Below are positions 21,357-29,835 of a stretch of 35,356 nucleotides of DNA, one piece after another; the stretch's first letter is position 1, and each line of letters starts with the position of its first letter. The DNA is taken from positions 1 to 35,356 of the forward strand of contig MFQY01000002.1 in the NCBI GenBank assembly GCA_001783185.1, read 5' to 3'. The notes below the pieces were generated by a model. That model was not told the origin of the DNA, did not search any database, and saw only the letters and a program-made list of their open reading frames with translations. Made by a program: the position numbers and the translations under genes. The DNA is from Candidatus Magasanikbacteria bacterium RIFOXYC2_FULL_40_16 (GTDB lineage: Bacteria > Patescibacteriota > Patescibacteriia > Magasanikbacterales > UBA922).

Positions 21357-21479
21357 CGTCTTAAGACCCTCCGCTACTAGTGTGGAGGAAGGAAAGCCAG
21401 GGTTTGAGAGCCCCTCCTCTCTCGATCCCACCAACGCTTTCCGGGCGGCTGTGCACATGCGCAGTCGCCCATTTTTTTT
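21357..21479 (+). ncRNA. Structured RNA of about 120 nt (small RNA or regulatory leader)
   Basis: Three stems follow the promoter: CCTCCGC/GTGGAGG (21368-21388); GGAAAGC/GCTTTCC (21391-21442) enclosing GAGAG/CTCTC and a GGG/CCC step; and a 12-bp hairpin, GGGCGGCTGTGC-ACAT-GCGCAGTCGCCC, followed by eight T (to 21479). It does not contain the SRP RNA, tmRNA or RNase P signatures I know. It could be an independent small RNA, or a leader with a conditional terminator for the small basic protein at 21531. No leader peptide with a ribosome site is visible. Confidence 0.6.
21443..21479 (+). terminator. Terminator closing the structured RNA
   Basis: 12-bp GC-rich stem with an ACAT loop, then ATTTTTTTT. 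Confidence 0.88.
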
Positions 21480-21530
21480 ACTTGTGCTATGATAAACACA
21501 GTTTTTAAACCACTTGGAGGATAACTTTTC

Positions 21531-21812
21531 ATGAGGAAAATTCGTCTTTCTTCCAGCCGGCCATCTTTCTCAATGCGAGTGAACTCAAACCTGCCTTCGG
21601 GCAAACCAAAAAAGAAGGATTCTATCGCAAAAAAGAAAGACAGAGCGAGAAGAAAAAGAATGCGGGAACGGGCAAAGGCCGAAAAAAAGAGGGCGCAAGC
21701 CAATGCCAGTCCCCTAACTGAAGAGGAAAAGAGGGAAAGGGCGCGAGCCAACCTAAAACCGCGCCTGAAGAAGGCCGACTACCAAAGCAGGGCCTTCGGG
21801 TTTTGCTACTAG
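21531..21812 (+). CDS. Small, very basic orphan protein, 93 aa
   Basis: Start ATG preceded by TTGGAGG. After a short Ser/Arg-rich N-terminus (MRKIRLSSSRPSFSMRVNSN), residues 25-75 are almost wholly Lys, Arg, Glu and Ala (KKKDSIAKKKDRARRKRMRERAKAEKKRAQA), a long charged helix that would bind nucleic acid. It ends YQSRAFGFCY. It is transcribed from an extended -10 (TGCTATGAT, 21485-21493) or by read-through of the RNA terminator upstream. It has its own terminator. No family recognised; histone- or ribosome-associated roles are only possibilities. Confidence 0.68.
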   Translation: MRKIRLSSSRPSFSMRVNSNLPSGKPKKKDSIAKKKDRARRKRMRERAKAEKKRAQANASPLTEEEKRERARANLKPRLKKADYQSRAFGFCY

Positions 21813-21828
21813 ACCGGCGACGGTCAAC

Positions 21829-21857
21829 AAAGAGGGTGCCTCGGCATCCTCTTTTTT
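21829..21857 (+). terminator. Terminator of the small basic protein gene
   Basis: AGAGGGTGCC-TC-GGCATCCTCT then TTTTTT. It reaches the polA stop codon, so the convergent genes share the boundary. Confidence 0.9.
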
Positions 21858-24543
21858 ATTTGATTTCACCCCAGCTTTTATTTATCCCCACTTCAACCGC
21901 AATCGGCACATTTAATTTTGCCACCGACTCCATTGCCTTTTTTACCAATTCAGCCACTTCTTCTTCTAAACCTTTTTTAACTTCCAGGACAATTTCATCG
22001 TGGACTTGAAGTATCATTTTTATATCGTCTTTTTTCTTGTGTTTTTCCAGTTTTTCGTCCACATCAATCATCGCCATTTTCATTAAATCGGCCGCCGTGC
22101 CTTGAATCGGCATATTTATCGCCATTCTCTCGCCGGCATTGCGCAACTGAAAATTTTCCGACATCAATTCCGGAATATAACGGCGACGGCCAAATAAAGT
22201 TTCCACATAGCCTTCTTCTTTGGCAAACTTTAGTGTTTGGTCAATATATTTTTTTACGCCAGAAAACTGTTTAAAATATTCTTCAATAAATTTCTTCGCC
22301 TGCCATTGCGGTATGCCGGCGCGCCAAGACAAACCATACGCGCCCATACCGTAAAGCACGCCAAAATTGACTTCCTTAGCCGCGTAACGCATTTCGCGAG
22401 TCACATCTTTAAGTTTCACATTGTTTATTATGGCCGCGGTCGCTTTGTGGACGTCCTCGCCTTTCTCAAAAATCTCAATTAATTTTTTATCCTTTGCCAG
22501 AGAAGCCACTGTCCGCAATTCAATCTGCGAATAATCGGCCGACACCAAAATATTGCCCTTGTCAGCCACAAACGCTTTGCGGATTTCGCGCCCCATCTCC
22601 GTTCTGATAGGAATATTCTGTAAATTCGGGTCCGAACTGGAGAGCCGTCCCGTCGTCGTGACCGCCTGATTAAAAGTGGTATGTATTCGTCCGGTAGTTT
22701 TATTTACCAGCCCGGGCAAGACATCAATATATGTATTGCGTAATTTTTCTATCTCGCGAAACTCCTCAATCAAAGCAATAATCGGATGCGCGCCTCTTAA
22801 TTTTTCCAATTCGGCGGCGGCGGTGGAATAACCGGTTTTCCCTTTTTTAATCCCTTCAGCCGGCAAATCCATTTTCTCAAACAACACTTCCCTAAGCTGG
22901 GTGGACGAAGCGACATTAAAATCCTCTCCCGCTTCCTTGTGAATAGCGGAAACCAGTTTTTTCAGACGACTGCCTGCTTCTTTGGAAAGCGCCCCCAACC
23001 TTTCGTCGTCCACGGCCACTCCGTTCAATTCCATCTTCGCCAAAACCCTAATCAATCTCATTTCCACTTTTTCAAATAAACCCAAATCTTCCACCTCTTT
23101 AAGGCCAACTGTAAACTTTTTTTCCAACAAGTCAACATACCCAAGCTGGTCGGCGAGAATCTGCGGGTCAATCCCGAATAAACTGACTTGCGTGTCAACC
23201 TCGGGCAATTCTTTATTTAATTCCCTGATTACCAACCCTCTCAACCCGTGCGAACGGGTGCTTGAATTAATCAGATAAGAAGCAATCATTATGTCAAATA
23301 ATTTATTTTCCACTTCAATACCCTTCAACAGTAAAACCTTTATAATTTGTTTCAAATTGTGTCCGACAAGCGTCTTGTTTTTATCGCCAAAAATCTTGCC
23401 CAGCTCTTTTTTATTTTTCTCGTCTATTTTTTTCCAGTCAACATAATATGAATTGCCCCCGAACAAAAACACCAGCCCCAAAAACTCATCTTTCATCACA
23501 TCCTGGCCGGCCAACGATTCCGCGCAAATAATTTTTCCTTCCTTCTCCGCTTTTTCCAAAAAATCCGCGAAATTATTTTTATCAATCAACCTGACTTTTT
23601 TGCCAGCGCTATTTTTTTCCGCTTTTTCCGGGAAACTGACGGCTTTGCCAAACCCCGGCACTCGCTTTAGCAAAGAAAAAAATTCCAATTTGTGAAACAG
23701 GTCTTTTATTTTCGCTTCGTCAAAAGGATTGACAGCGCAATCTTTCAAACTGAATTTCAAATCCTTGATATCGGTACAAATTGTGGCCAGCTCTCGGCTC
23801 ATCAGCGCGTCTTTTTCCCCTGATTTTACTTTTTCAATCACCCCCGGCTTAAATTCGCTCAACAAAACAGAATTCTTCTTTTTAATATCTTTATATATTT
23901 CTTCAACCCCGCCGATTTTGGCTATCAACAATTTGGCGGTCTTCTCGCCGATGCCTTTTATCCCCGGGATATTATCCGAACTGTCCCCGCGCAATGATTT
24001 ATAATCCACCACTCTTTCCGGACCAAAACCGTATTTTTCTTTAACGCCTTTGGCATCAAACAAAACCGTATCCGTAATTCCTTTTCGCAACTGAAAAACT
24101 TTGACTTTATCATCAACCAACTGGAGCATATCCATATCGCCGGTCACGATAATTGTCTCCAAATCTTCTTTTTCCAGTTTTTTAACAACCGTACCGATGA
24201 CATCATCCGCCTCGTAGCCCTTCTGTGTATAGATTGGGATATCAAACGCTTCCACAACTTTATAGCAAATTGGGATTTGGTCATACAAATCCTGATCCGC
24301 TTTCACGCGTTTACCTTTATAGTCGGCATAAACTTTGTCGCGGAAAGTCCCTCCGCCCACATCAAAACTGACTGTAAGATAATCCGGCTTTAAATCATTG
24401 ATTACTTTAAGTAACATTGAAGTAAAACCATACACCGCGTTCACCATACTACCGTCCTTGGCAGTCATTGGGGGTAGGGCATAATACGCCCGGTGGACAA
24501 TGGCATTGCCATCAATGATTATAAATCGTTTTTTGTTGCTCAT
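21856..24543 (-). CDS. polA: DNA polymerase I
   Basis: 895 aa from MSNKKRFIIIDGNAIVHRAYYALPP at 24543; the track's earlier start adds ten residues without support. The N-terminal 5'-3' exonuclease has intact motifs (IDGNAIVHR, YEADDVIGT, GDMDMLQL, LRGDSSDNIPGIKGIG). The middle 3'-5' exonuclease-like domain lacks the acidic catalytic motifs (no DxE), so proofreading is probably absent. The polymerase domain has motif A SADYSQIELR, motif B REMRYAAKEVNFGVLYGMGAYGL and motif C LQVHDEIVLEV. Phe in KEVNFG is the usual residue that excludes ddNTPs. It fills gaps in replication and repair. Downstream it meets the small basic protein's terminator. Confidence 0.97.
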   Translation of the reverse strand: MSNKKRFIIIDGNAIVHRAYYALPPMTAKDGSMVNAVYGFTSMLLKVINDLKPDYLTVSFDVGGGTFRDKVYADYKGKRVKADQDLYDQIPICYKVVEAFDIPIYTQKGYEADDVIGTVVKKLEKEDLETIIVTGDMDMLQLVDDKVKVFQLRKGITDTVLFDAKGVKEKYGFGPERVVDYKSLRGDSSDNIPGIKGIGEKTAKLLIAKIGGVEEIYKDIKKKNSVLLSEFKPGVIEKVKSGEKDALMSRELATICTDIKDLKFSLKDCAVNPFDEAKIKDLFHKLEFFSLLKRVPGFGKAVSFPEKAEKNSAGKKVRLIDKNNFADFLEKAEKEGKIICAESLAGQDVMKDEFLGLVFLFGGNSYYVDWKKIDEKNKKELGKIFGDKNKTLVGHNLKQIIKVLLLKGIEVENKLFDIMIASYLINSSTRSHGLRGLVIRELNKELPEVDTQVSLFGIDPQILADQLGYVDLLEKKFTVGLKEVEDLGLFEKVEMRLIRVLAKMELNGVAVDDERLGALSKEAGSRLKKLVSAIHKEAGEDFNVASSTQLREVLFEKMDLPAEGIKKGKTGYSTAAAELEKLRGAHPIIALIEEFREIEKLRNTYIDVLPGLVNKTTGRIHTTFNQAVTTTGRLSSSDPNLQNIPIRTEMGREIRKAFVADKGNILVSADYSQIELRTVASLAKDKKLIEIFEKGEDVHKATAAIINNVKLKDVTREMRYAAKEVNFGVLYGMGAYGLSWRAGIPQWQAKKFIEEYFKQFSGVKKYIDQTLKFAKEEGYVETLFGRRRYIPELMSENFQLRNAGERMAINMPIQGTAADLMKMAMIDVDEKLEKHKKKDDIKMILQVHDEIVLEVKKGLEEEVAELVKKAMESVAKLNVPIAVEVGINKSWGEIK

Positions 24544-24582
24544 ATTGATATTATATACTTTACATCTTATCACACTAAGGGG

Positions 24583-24611
24583 TTGAAAAAAAGATGTAAT
24601 TATGATATTAT
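24583..24611 (+). promoter_or_regulatory. tRNA-Cys promoter
   Basis: GGGGTTGAAA (-35 at 24583-24588), 17 bp, TATTAT (24606-24611), 11 bp before the mature tRNA. Confidence 0.78.
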
Positions 24612-24622
24612 CTTCCTAACAT

Positions 24623-24697
24623 GGTACGGTAGCCAAGCGGTAAGGCGAGGGTCTGCAAAACCCTTATACGCGGGTTCAATTCCCGCCCGTACCTCCA
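24623..24697 (+). tRNA. tRNA-Cys (anticodon GCA)
   Basis: Acceptor GGTACGG/CCGTACC, anticodon arm AGGGT-CTGCAAA-ACCCT with anticodon GCA, T arm GCGGGTTCAATTCCCGC, U73 discriminator (a Cys identity base) and encoded CCA. Confidence 0.95.
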
Positions 24698-24803
24698 ATC
24701 AAGACTTCCGCCTATATATTATGGACAAAAAAAACTTTCTATGTTAAGGTTGACTATACAGGTAAATTTTGACAAATCATTACTTTAAACAAGGAAGGTC
24801 GCC

Positions 24804-25109
24804 ATGGTTACAATTTATTGGGAAAAAGTTATCAGACGCTTTTTTCCGGAAGCGCAAAATCTCTCCGAAGATTGGAACGCTAAAACTGTTTCCTTTGATA
24901 TCCTCCCCACCGTGGAAAACATCAATCTTAATATTGATTACAAAACCATGGAAAAACTCAAGGTCTCTTTCGGCCCAAAAATCGGCTACCGATTTGAGAT
25001 AAGATCGGCTGGAGAACTCGGTAGCAGTATGGGCACCAAAACAAAAACAACCGGCGCAATCCTAAAAGTAATAATATTGGATGTCAAATTCCCCGCAATG
25101 CCTGAATAG
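24804..25109 (+). CDS. Orphan hypothetical protein, 101 aa
   Basis: Start ATG after AAGGAAGG. MVTIYWEKVIRRFFPEAQNL then a beta-rich body (VSFDILPTVENINLNIDYKTMEKLKVSFG) ending ILKVIILDVKFPAMPE. No Cys, signal or membrane segment. It lies 106 bp after tRNA-Cys and 25 bp before the next orphan gene, so the two are probably co-transcribed. No family recognised. Confidence 0.62.
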   Translation: MVTIYWEKVIRRFFPEAQNLSEDWNAKTVSFDILPTVENINLNIDYKTMEKLKVSFGPKIGYRFEIRSAGELGSSMGTKTKTTGAILKVIILDVKFPAMPE

Positions 25110-25134
25110 TTATTTACAATTTAAGGAGAGTTTG

Positions 25135-25731
25135 ATGCCAATTGAGCTGAAAAAAGTTGTTTTGAACAATCTCTTGGACGCGTGGGAGATACCCACCGCC
25201 ATCATCATCAGCCAGTCCAGAAGGATCGCGACCGATTGTTTTCTGACAATCGAGGAAGGCGAGACCATTTTGGAAACACTAACCACAACCGGAGATGCTT
25301 CGCTTGAAGAAGCGGACAAAATCCGGCAGATGATGTCTAATCTTGGCTTGTTTGAAAACAGGCTGGAATTGTTCAAGCGCGTCGTTGAACTGGCCGAAGA
25401 AGCCAAAGGTCAGTATGACCTAAACGACTACACTTTCAAAATCTGCGAGGGCAACCCCGGTTGCACTCCGCTCAAACACGGCGCCATCTTTGACAATTCC
25501 GCCAAGCAATATCTTGGCGAAGACATTCTGACTTTTTACAACGCGATTGACACCATCAATCACTTTGTCGGGCGTCTCCGTTTTTCCACCGGCCAAGCGG
25601 CCGTTCTTCTGAAAGAAGTAATGATGGAAGACATCGCCTTGAATAAAGAAGAGAGTGAAAGGCGTTATCGCGCTTTGTCAAAAGAAGTTAGAAACAGTCA
25701 TGAAGAACTGTTTTACAAAAAAAATAACTAG
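25135..25731 (+). CDS. Hypothetical helical protein, 198 aa
   Basis: I start at the ATG at 25135 (MPIELKKVVLNNLLDAWEI), which follows AAGGAGAG; the ORF track's 25081 lies inside the upstream gene. Mostly helical: EADKIRQMMSNLGLFENRLELFKRVVELAEEAKGQ and FYNAIDTINHFVGRLRFSTGQAAVLLKEVMMED. Three Cys (ATDCF, ICEGNPGC). No family recognised. Followed by a strong terminator. Confidence 0.62.
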   Translation: MPIELKKVVLNNLLDAWEIPTAIIISQSRRIATDCFLTIEEGETILETLTTTGDASLEEADKIRQMMSNLGLFENRLELFKRVVELAEEAKGQYDLNDYTFKICEGNPGCTPLKHGAIFDNSAKQYLGEDILTFYNAIDTINHFVGRLRFSTGQAAVLLKEVMMEDIALNKEESERRYRALSKEVRNSHEELFYKKNN

Positions 25732-25746
25732 GAGCATAGGGGATAG

Positions 25747-25776
25747 GCCGCCCGTTGAATAACGAGGCGGCCTTTT
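25747..25776 (+). terminator. Terminator of the 24804-25731 pair
   Basis: AGGCCGCC, a 12-base loop, GGCGGCCT, then TTTT. Confidence 0.85.
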
Positions 25777-25785
25777 CATTTAAAA

Positions 25786-25821
25786 CAAAAACCCCCGGCA
25801 ATCAGCCAAGGGTTTTTATTA
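25786..25821 (-). terminator. Terminator of the 3D-domain gene
   Basis: On the minus strand AAACCCTTGG, loop, CCGGGGGTTTTTG, an imperfect stem followed by U residues, just past the stop codon. Confidence 0.7.
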
Positions 25822-25822
25822 T

Positions 25823-26377
25823 TTAGTTTGAAGCGATTTTCCATTTGCTTCCGCCGTAATACTCCAGTTTCAAGTATTTCACACCAAAGATTTTTGCTTC
25901 TTCTTTGGTTGGCATCCAGATATCAATTCGGCCGTAGCCATATCTCCTGTTCATTCTATCATGAACAACAAAGATTTTTTCGCCATACAATTCCGGAATC
26001 TTGATTTGAGCCCCCAAAGGAAGAAAGTTGGCAGCAATGGTATTGCCTTCGCCAAATCTCTCATAGTGAGCGCACAAGTCATAACCATCGGCCGGAATAC
26101 ACGGAGTGCTGTCAGTCTGGGCCGGGTCGCTGGAATAAGCGGTGGCCACTACCCAAATAGTCTGCAAAGGCGCGCGGTCTTGGGCAACCGGAAAAGAAGC
26201 TTTTTCAATTTCCGCCATATTTGTCCAAAACGGAAAAACCAATAAAGCTATAGAAGACATCACCAATCTGCCCTTTAGACAATGGATAAAAGCCTTCTTG
26301 TTGAATTTTTTGCTAATCTTAGCTACTTTTTTAATCATACCTTTGGCTTTCCCTTTGATAATGTTTTCTATTTTCAT
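25823..26377 (-). CDS. 3D-domain protein (predicted cell-wall lytic enzyme)
   Basis: 184 aa. A basic N-terminus is followed by a membrane/signal segment (GRLVMSSIALLVFPFWTNMA, 36-55). The C-terminal 3D domain (about 75-180) reads VVATAYSSDPAQTDSTPC, then NTIAANFLPLGAQIKIPELYGEKIFVVHDRMNRRYGYGRIDIWM. It carries the conserved Asp residues that name the domain: S.P..TDS, HDRM and R.D.W. This is the double-psi barrel of YabE/RpfB/MltA-type enzymes that cut glycan strands. It has a long leader (about 130 nt) with a palindromic element and a perfect promoter. Good confidence in the domain; the cleavage specificity is unknown. Confidence 0.9.
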   Translation of the reverse strand: MKIENIIKGKAKGMIKKVAKISKKFNKKAFIHCLKGRLVMSSIALLVFPFWTNMAEIEKASFPVAQDRAPLQTIWVVATAYSSDPAQTDSTPCIPADGYDLCAHYERFGEGNTIAANFLPLGAQIKIPELYGEKIFVVHDRMNRRYGYGRIDIWMPTKEEAKIFGVKYLKLEYYGGSKWKIASN

Positions 26378-26394
26378 ATAATTTTGCTTTATTT

Positions 26395-26440
26395 ATCCAG
26401 CACCACTTTTGGCTAGCTTTAGCAAAAAGTGGTGCTGGAT
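26395..26440 (-). repeat. Palindromic element copy E (short form, 46 bp)
   Basis: 16-bp arms ATCCAGCACCACTTTT and its complement, with an extended stem containing one bulge. It lies 18 bp before the 3D-protein start, inside the transcribed leader. Flanks TAA and AAA as in the other four copies. Confidence 0.85.
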
Positions 26441-26516
26441 TTAGCCAAATCTTTCCGTCTTAAATCAAAATCCTAGGATATACCTAGGAGATTAAGACTT
26501 GACTTTAAAACAAAAT

Positions 26517-26545
26517 AGTATAGCATATTATAACGCATTTGTCAA
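26517..26545 (-). promoter_or_regulatory. Promoter of the 3D-domain gene
   Basis: TTGACA (26545-26540), 17 bp, TATACT (26522-26517) on the minus strand. The leader then contains a CCTAGGATATACCTAGG palindrome (26473-26489) and element E. Confidence 0.85.
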
Positions 26546-26660
26546 TGCTTGCAAGCGATTCTTCCACAGCCCCTGTTGGAGCTTATCGGGATTTAAAAAA
26601 AGGGAAGACTGTGATAAAATAGCAGTTATGAAACTAATTTTAGAAAGAACCTAAATACTT

Positions 26661-29600
26661 ATGCCTATTCCACCACTCAAAAGACGGACTTACGGTTATA
26701 TAGACGAAAAATCAGAGAGAAAAACCATCACTCACGGCGAAAAGCCCACCAAAAACGCCCGACGCAATCGGATGAAAGATTTTTTACCAAATCCTATTAT
26801 CCGGGCATTGGTTTGGTTGATTTTATTACCTTTCAAAATAGTTTGGTGGATTTTACGCGCCTTTTTCCGTTTATGGAAAAAATTACCGCAAATGACAGAA
26901 GAAGCAAAAAAAGAACTTCAACGAAAAATCATTATTTTTTTTGTATCCCTGGCAATTTTTGGTATGCTCGGCATAACAGTATTAGTGGCGTGGGCGAGCC
27001 GAGATTTGCCTGACCCGGACCGCCTTACCGACCGCCAAGTCGCCGAAAGTACAAAAATATACGACCGCACCGGCAAACACTTGCTTTATGAAATCTTTAC
27101 CGACCAAAAAAGAACCATGGTTGATTTGGAACAAATCCCGGACTTACTGGTCAAAGCGGTCATCGCGACTGAAGACACCGCCTTTTACGAACACAATGGA
27201 ATCCGCCCTTTGAGTATTTTGCGTTCCGTTGTTTATGGAGTTATTGGAAAAAGCCGTTTGGGCTCTGGCGCGTCAACTCTGACTCAACAGCTGGTAAAGA
27301 ATGCTATTTTGACAAATGAAAGAACTTACACCAGAAAAATAAAAGAAATTATTTTGTCGGTCCGTCTTGAACAAAAATATTCCAAAAATCAAATTCTAAA
27401 AATATATTTTAATGAGATTCCTTACGGCTCAACCAATTATGGAATTGAATCCGCCGCGCAAAGTTATTTTAATAAAACCGTTTCCGACCTCAACTTAAAC
27501 GAAATCGCCATTCTCGCCGGCCTGCCAAAAGCGCCATCCAAATACCTTACCGACCATTACGCGCTCAAACTCCGCCGTAATTTTGTTTTGGAAAGAATGT
27601 TTGAGGAAGGTTATATCACGCGCGAAGAAGCGGATGAAAATCAAGCCAGAGAAATTGAACTGGCTCAAGATCTTGGCTCAATCAAAGCCCCCCATTTTGT
27701 TTTGTATGTAAAAGAAAAACTGGTGGAAAAATACGGCGAACAATTGGTGGATACGGGCGGGTTAAAAGTCATAACTTCTCTTGATTGGGAAAAACAACAA
27801 ATGGCGGAAACTATTGTTAAAGAAGAAAGCGAAAGATTATTTGAAGACGCGGGCGTCAACAATACCTCGCTAGTTGCCATTGACCCAAAGACCGGCCACA
27901 TTTTGGCGATGATTGGCTCGCGAGATTTTTTTGATGATGAAATAGACGGCCAATTCAATGTCGCCACGCTCGGCCTGCGCCAGCCCGGCTCATCTTTCAA
28001 ACCGATAGTTTATGCCGCGGCTTTTGAAAAAGGCTACACGCCCGGCACGGTTTTATTTGATGTGGAAACAAACTTTGCAGTTTCCGGAGATGCTTATGAA
28101 CCAAAAAATTATGACCTGCAAGAACATGGTTTAGTTACAATGAGAAACGCTTTACAAGGTTCTTTAAATATCCCGGCGGTTAAAACTTTATATTTAGTCG
28201 GTGACCAAAAAGGAGTGGAGTTCGCGGAAAGACTCGGCTATACCACTTTGAGCGAAGGCGATTTTGGTTTATCGCTCGTGCTTGGCGGGGGAGAAGTAAA
28301 ACTGCTTGACCATGTCAGCGCTTATGGCGTATTCGCGAACGAGGGTGAACGCTACCCTCCGGAAAGTATTTTGCGCGTGGAAGATAATAATGGAGAAATA
28401 CTTTATGAATGGAAAAAAGAAAAAGGGGAAAGGGTGGTGGAAAAAGAAATCGCCGCGACTCTTTCCGATGTATTGAGCGATGACGCCTCGCGCGCCTATG
28501 TTTTCGGCGCCGGTGGCGTGTTGACTTTGCCCGGCAGACCAGTGGCAGCTAAAACCGGAACTACAAACAGCTATATTGATGCTTGGACAATCGGCTATAC
28601 ACCCAGTCTTGTCGCCGGAGTTTGGGCCGGCAACACCGACAATACCCCGATGAAACAAGGACACGGGGGAAGTAATGTAGCCGCGCCAATTTGGAACAGA
28701 TTTATGCGCGAAGCCTTGGCCGGCACTCCGGCGGAACAATTCCCCGCGCCCCCGCCAAATGACGCGGAAAAACCGGTTCTGCGCAGTTCAGGAGGATCCG
28801 GAATCACCTTGCTGATTGATAAAGTTACCAATAAACTCGCCACCAGTTCCACTCCGCCATCATATATTATTGAGAGAACTTATGTTCCTCCGCATTGTAT
28901 TTTACATTATGTAAACAAGGACGATCCGCGCGGACCGGTGCCTGAAGACCCGGCGCAAGACCCCCAATACACAATTTGGGAAGAAGCGATCCAAGATTGG
29001 ATAAGAAGAAACAAAGAAGCCAATCCCAACTGGGAAATCAGTTTTGAAGAACCGCCCAGCGAATACGATGATACTCATTCTTTGGAAATGGTTCCAACTC
29101 TTATGGTCGTTTCCCCGACACCAAGCAGTACACTCTCCACCAGACAAATTGATACTGACATCCGTGTATCAGCCCCGCGAGGCGTTACCAAAGTCCAATA
29201 CAAAATTGATGAAAAATTCGTTGGCACAATCACCAGCCATCCTTTCAATTTAAATTATTACGCGCGCGATTTACAAAACGGCGATCATACTTTGTATATT
29301 GTTGTGGAAGATGATGTCGGCAATCAACTCCAAACCAGCGTGCCATTTACTCTTCAAGCGGGGACTGAACCGGCGGGAGTTTTTTGGGCGGAAAAAAGTA
29401 TATTCCTGCAAAAAAGCGACTTCCCGCGCACTCTTTTCTTAAACCCGTTCAAACTCAGCGAAATTAAGGAAGTGAGAATCTACAAACAACAAATGGTTGA
29501 GGGTGGGCGAACACTTATCGGTTCAATTGATAATTTTTCCAATTTATTTAACAACCAAATAACTTTTAGCCTCAACGAACCTTTGGATTCCGGCTACTGG

Positions 29601-29675
29601 CAAATCGTCGCGGAAGTGGTATTAAAAAACGGCAGTCGGCGAGACAGCGATTTCGCTTCAATAACAGTAAATTAA
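26661..29675 (+). CDS. Class A penicillin-binding protein (PBP1A-like transglycosylase/transpeptidase)
   Basis: 1004 aa bifunctional peptidoglycan synthase. A basic cytoplasmic N-terminus of about 95 residues is followed by a membrane helix (IIIFFVSLAIFGMLGITVLVAW). The GT51 domain has its catalytic Glu in ATEDTAFYEHNG and the blocks GASTLTQQLVKN, KIKEIILSVRLEQKYSK and YFNEIPYGSTNYGIESAAQ. The transpeptidase domain has SxxK in RQPGSSFKPIV, SxN in GSLNIP and KTGTT. The C-terminus (about 830-1004) is Ig-like, with GVTKVQYKIDEKFVGT and NGDHTLYIVVEDDVGNQ. All catalytic motifs are intact. It polymerises glycan and cross-links peptides at the outer face of the membrane. Followed by MITE-like copy 2. 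Confidence 0.97.
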   Translation: MPIPPLKRRTYGYIDEKSERKTITHGEKPTKNARRNRMKDFLPNPIIRALVWLILLPFKIVWWILRAFFRLWKKLPQMTEEAKKELQRKIIIFFVSLAIFGMLGITVLVAWASRDLPDPDRLTDRQVAESTKIYDRTGKHLLYEIFTDQKRTMVDLEQIPDLLVKAVIATEDTAFYEHNGIRPLSILRSVVYGVIGKSRLGSGASTLTQQLVKNAILTNERTYTRKIKEIILSVRLEQKYSKNQILKIYFNEIPYGSTNYGIESAAQSYFNKTVSDLNLNEIAILAGLPKAPSKYLTDHYALKLRRNFVLERMFEEGYITREEADENQAREIELAQDLGSIKAPHFVLYVKEKLVEKYGEQLVDTGGLKVITSLDWEKQQMAETIVKEESERLFEDAGVNNTSLVAIDPKTGHILAMIGSRDFFDDEIDGQFNVATLGLRQPGSSFKPIVYAAAFEKGYTPGTVLFDVETNFAVSGDAYEPKNYDLQEHGLVTMRNALQGSLNIPAVKTLYLVGDQKGVEFAERLGYTTLSEGDFGLSLVLGGGEVKLLDHVSAYGVFANEGERYPPESILRVEDNNGEILYEWKKEKGERVVEKEIAATLSDVLSDDASRAYVFGAGGVLTLPGRPVAAKTGTTNSYIDAWTIGYTPSLVAGVWAGNTDNTPMKQGHGGSNVAAPIWNRFMREALAGTPAEQFPAPPPNDAEKPVLRSSGGSGITLLIDKVTNKLATSSTPPSYIIERTYVPPHCILHYVNKDDPRGPVPEDPAQDPQYTIWEEAIQDWIRRNKEANPNWEISFEEPPSEYDDTHSLEMVPTLMVVSPTPSSTLSTRQIDTDIRVSAPRGVTKVQYKIDEKFVGTITSHPFNLNYYARDLQNGDHTLYIVVEDDVGNQLQTSVPFTLQAGTEPAGVFWAEKSIFLQKSDFPRTLFLNPFKLSEIKEVRIYKQQMVEGGRTLIGSIDNFSNLFNNQITFSLNEPLDSGYWQIVAEVVLKNGSRRDSDFASITVN

Positions 29676-29693
29676 AAAATTATAGTGTGGAGC

Positions 29694-29835
29694 TTGACCC
29701 CATCACCATTCTGGCAGGGGTTGGAAATTAAACAAAAATAAAGCCGTAAGAGCCTGCCCCGCTGGACAGCGGGGCGACTTCGTCTCCGCGCTTTGGTAAA
29801 TTCAAAAACTTATTCAGAAAGGTGACGGGGTTGAC
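29694..29835 (+). mobile_element. MITE-like element, copy 2
   Basis: TTGACCCCATCACCATTCTGG at one end and TTCAGAAAGGTGACGGGGTTGAC at the other; interior matches copy 1 (16410-16527). It carries an extra CCCCGCTGGACAGCGGGG hairpin (29757-29774) that copy 1 lacks, so a small palindrome has inserted into it. It follows the PBP stop by 18 bp and its right end gives the -35 of the next gene. Confidence 0.85.

Noticed and set aside
21357-21479. SRP (4.5S) RNA
   Set aside because: GGAGGAAGGAAAGCC is reminiscent of the SRP tetraloop region, but the GTCAGG...AGCAG symmetric loop is missing and the stems do not fit.
25081-25134. Earlier start for the 198-aa protein
   Set aside because: It overlaps the end of the upstream gene, and the AAGGAGAG before 25135 marks the real start.
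28269-29147. Minus-strand ORFs inside the PBP gene
   Set aside because: Shadows of a clearly coding gene with all motifs intact.
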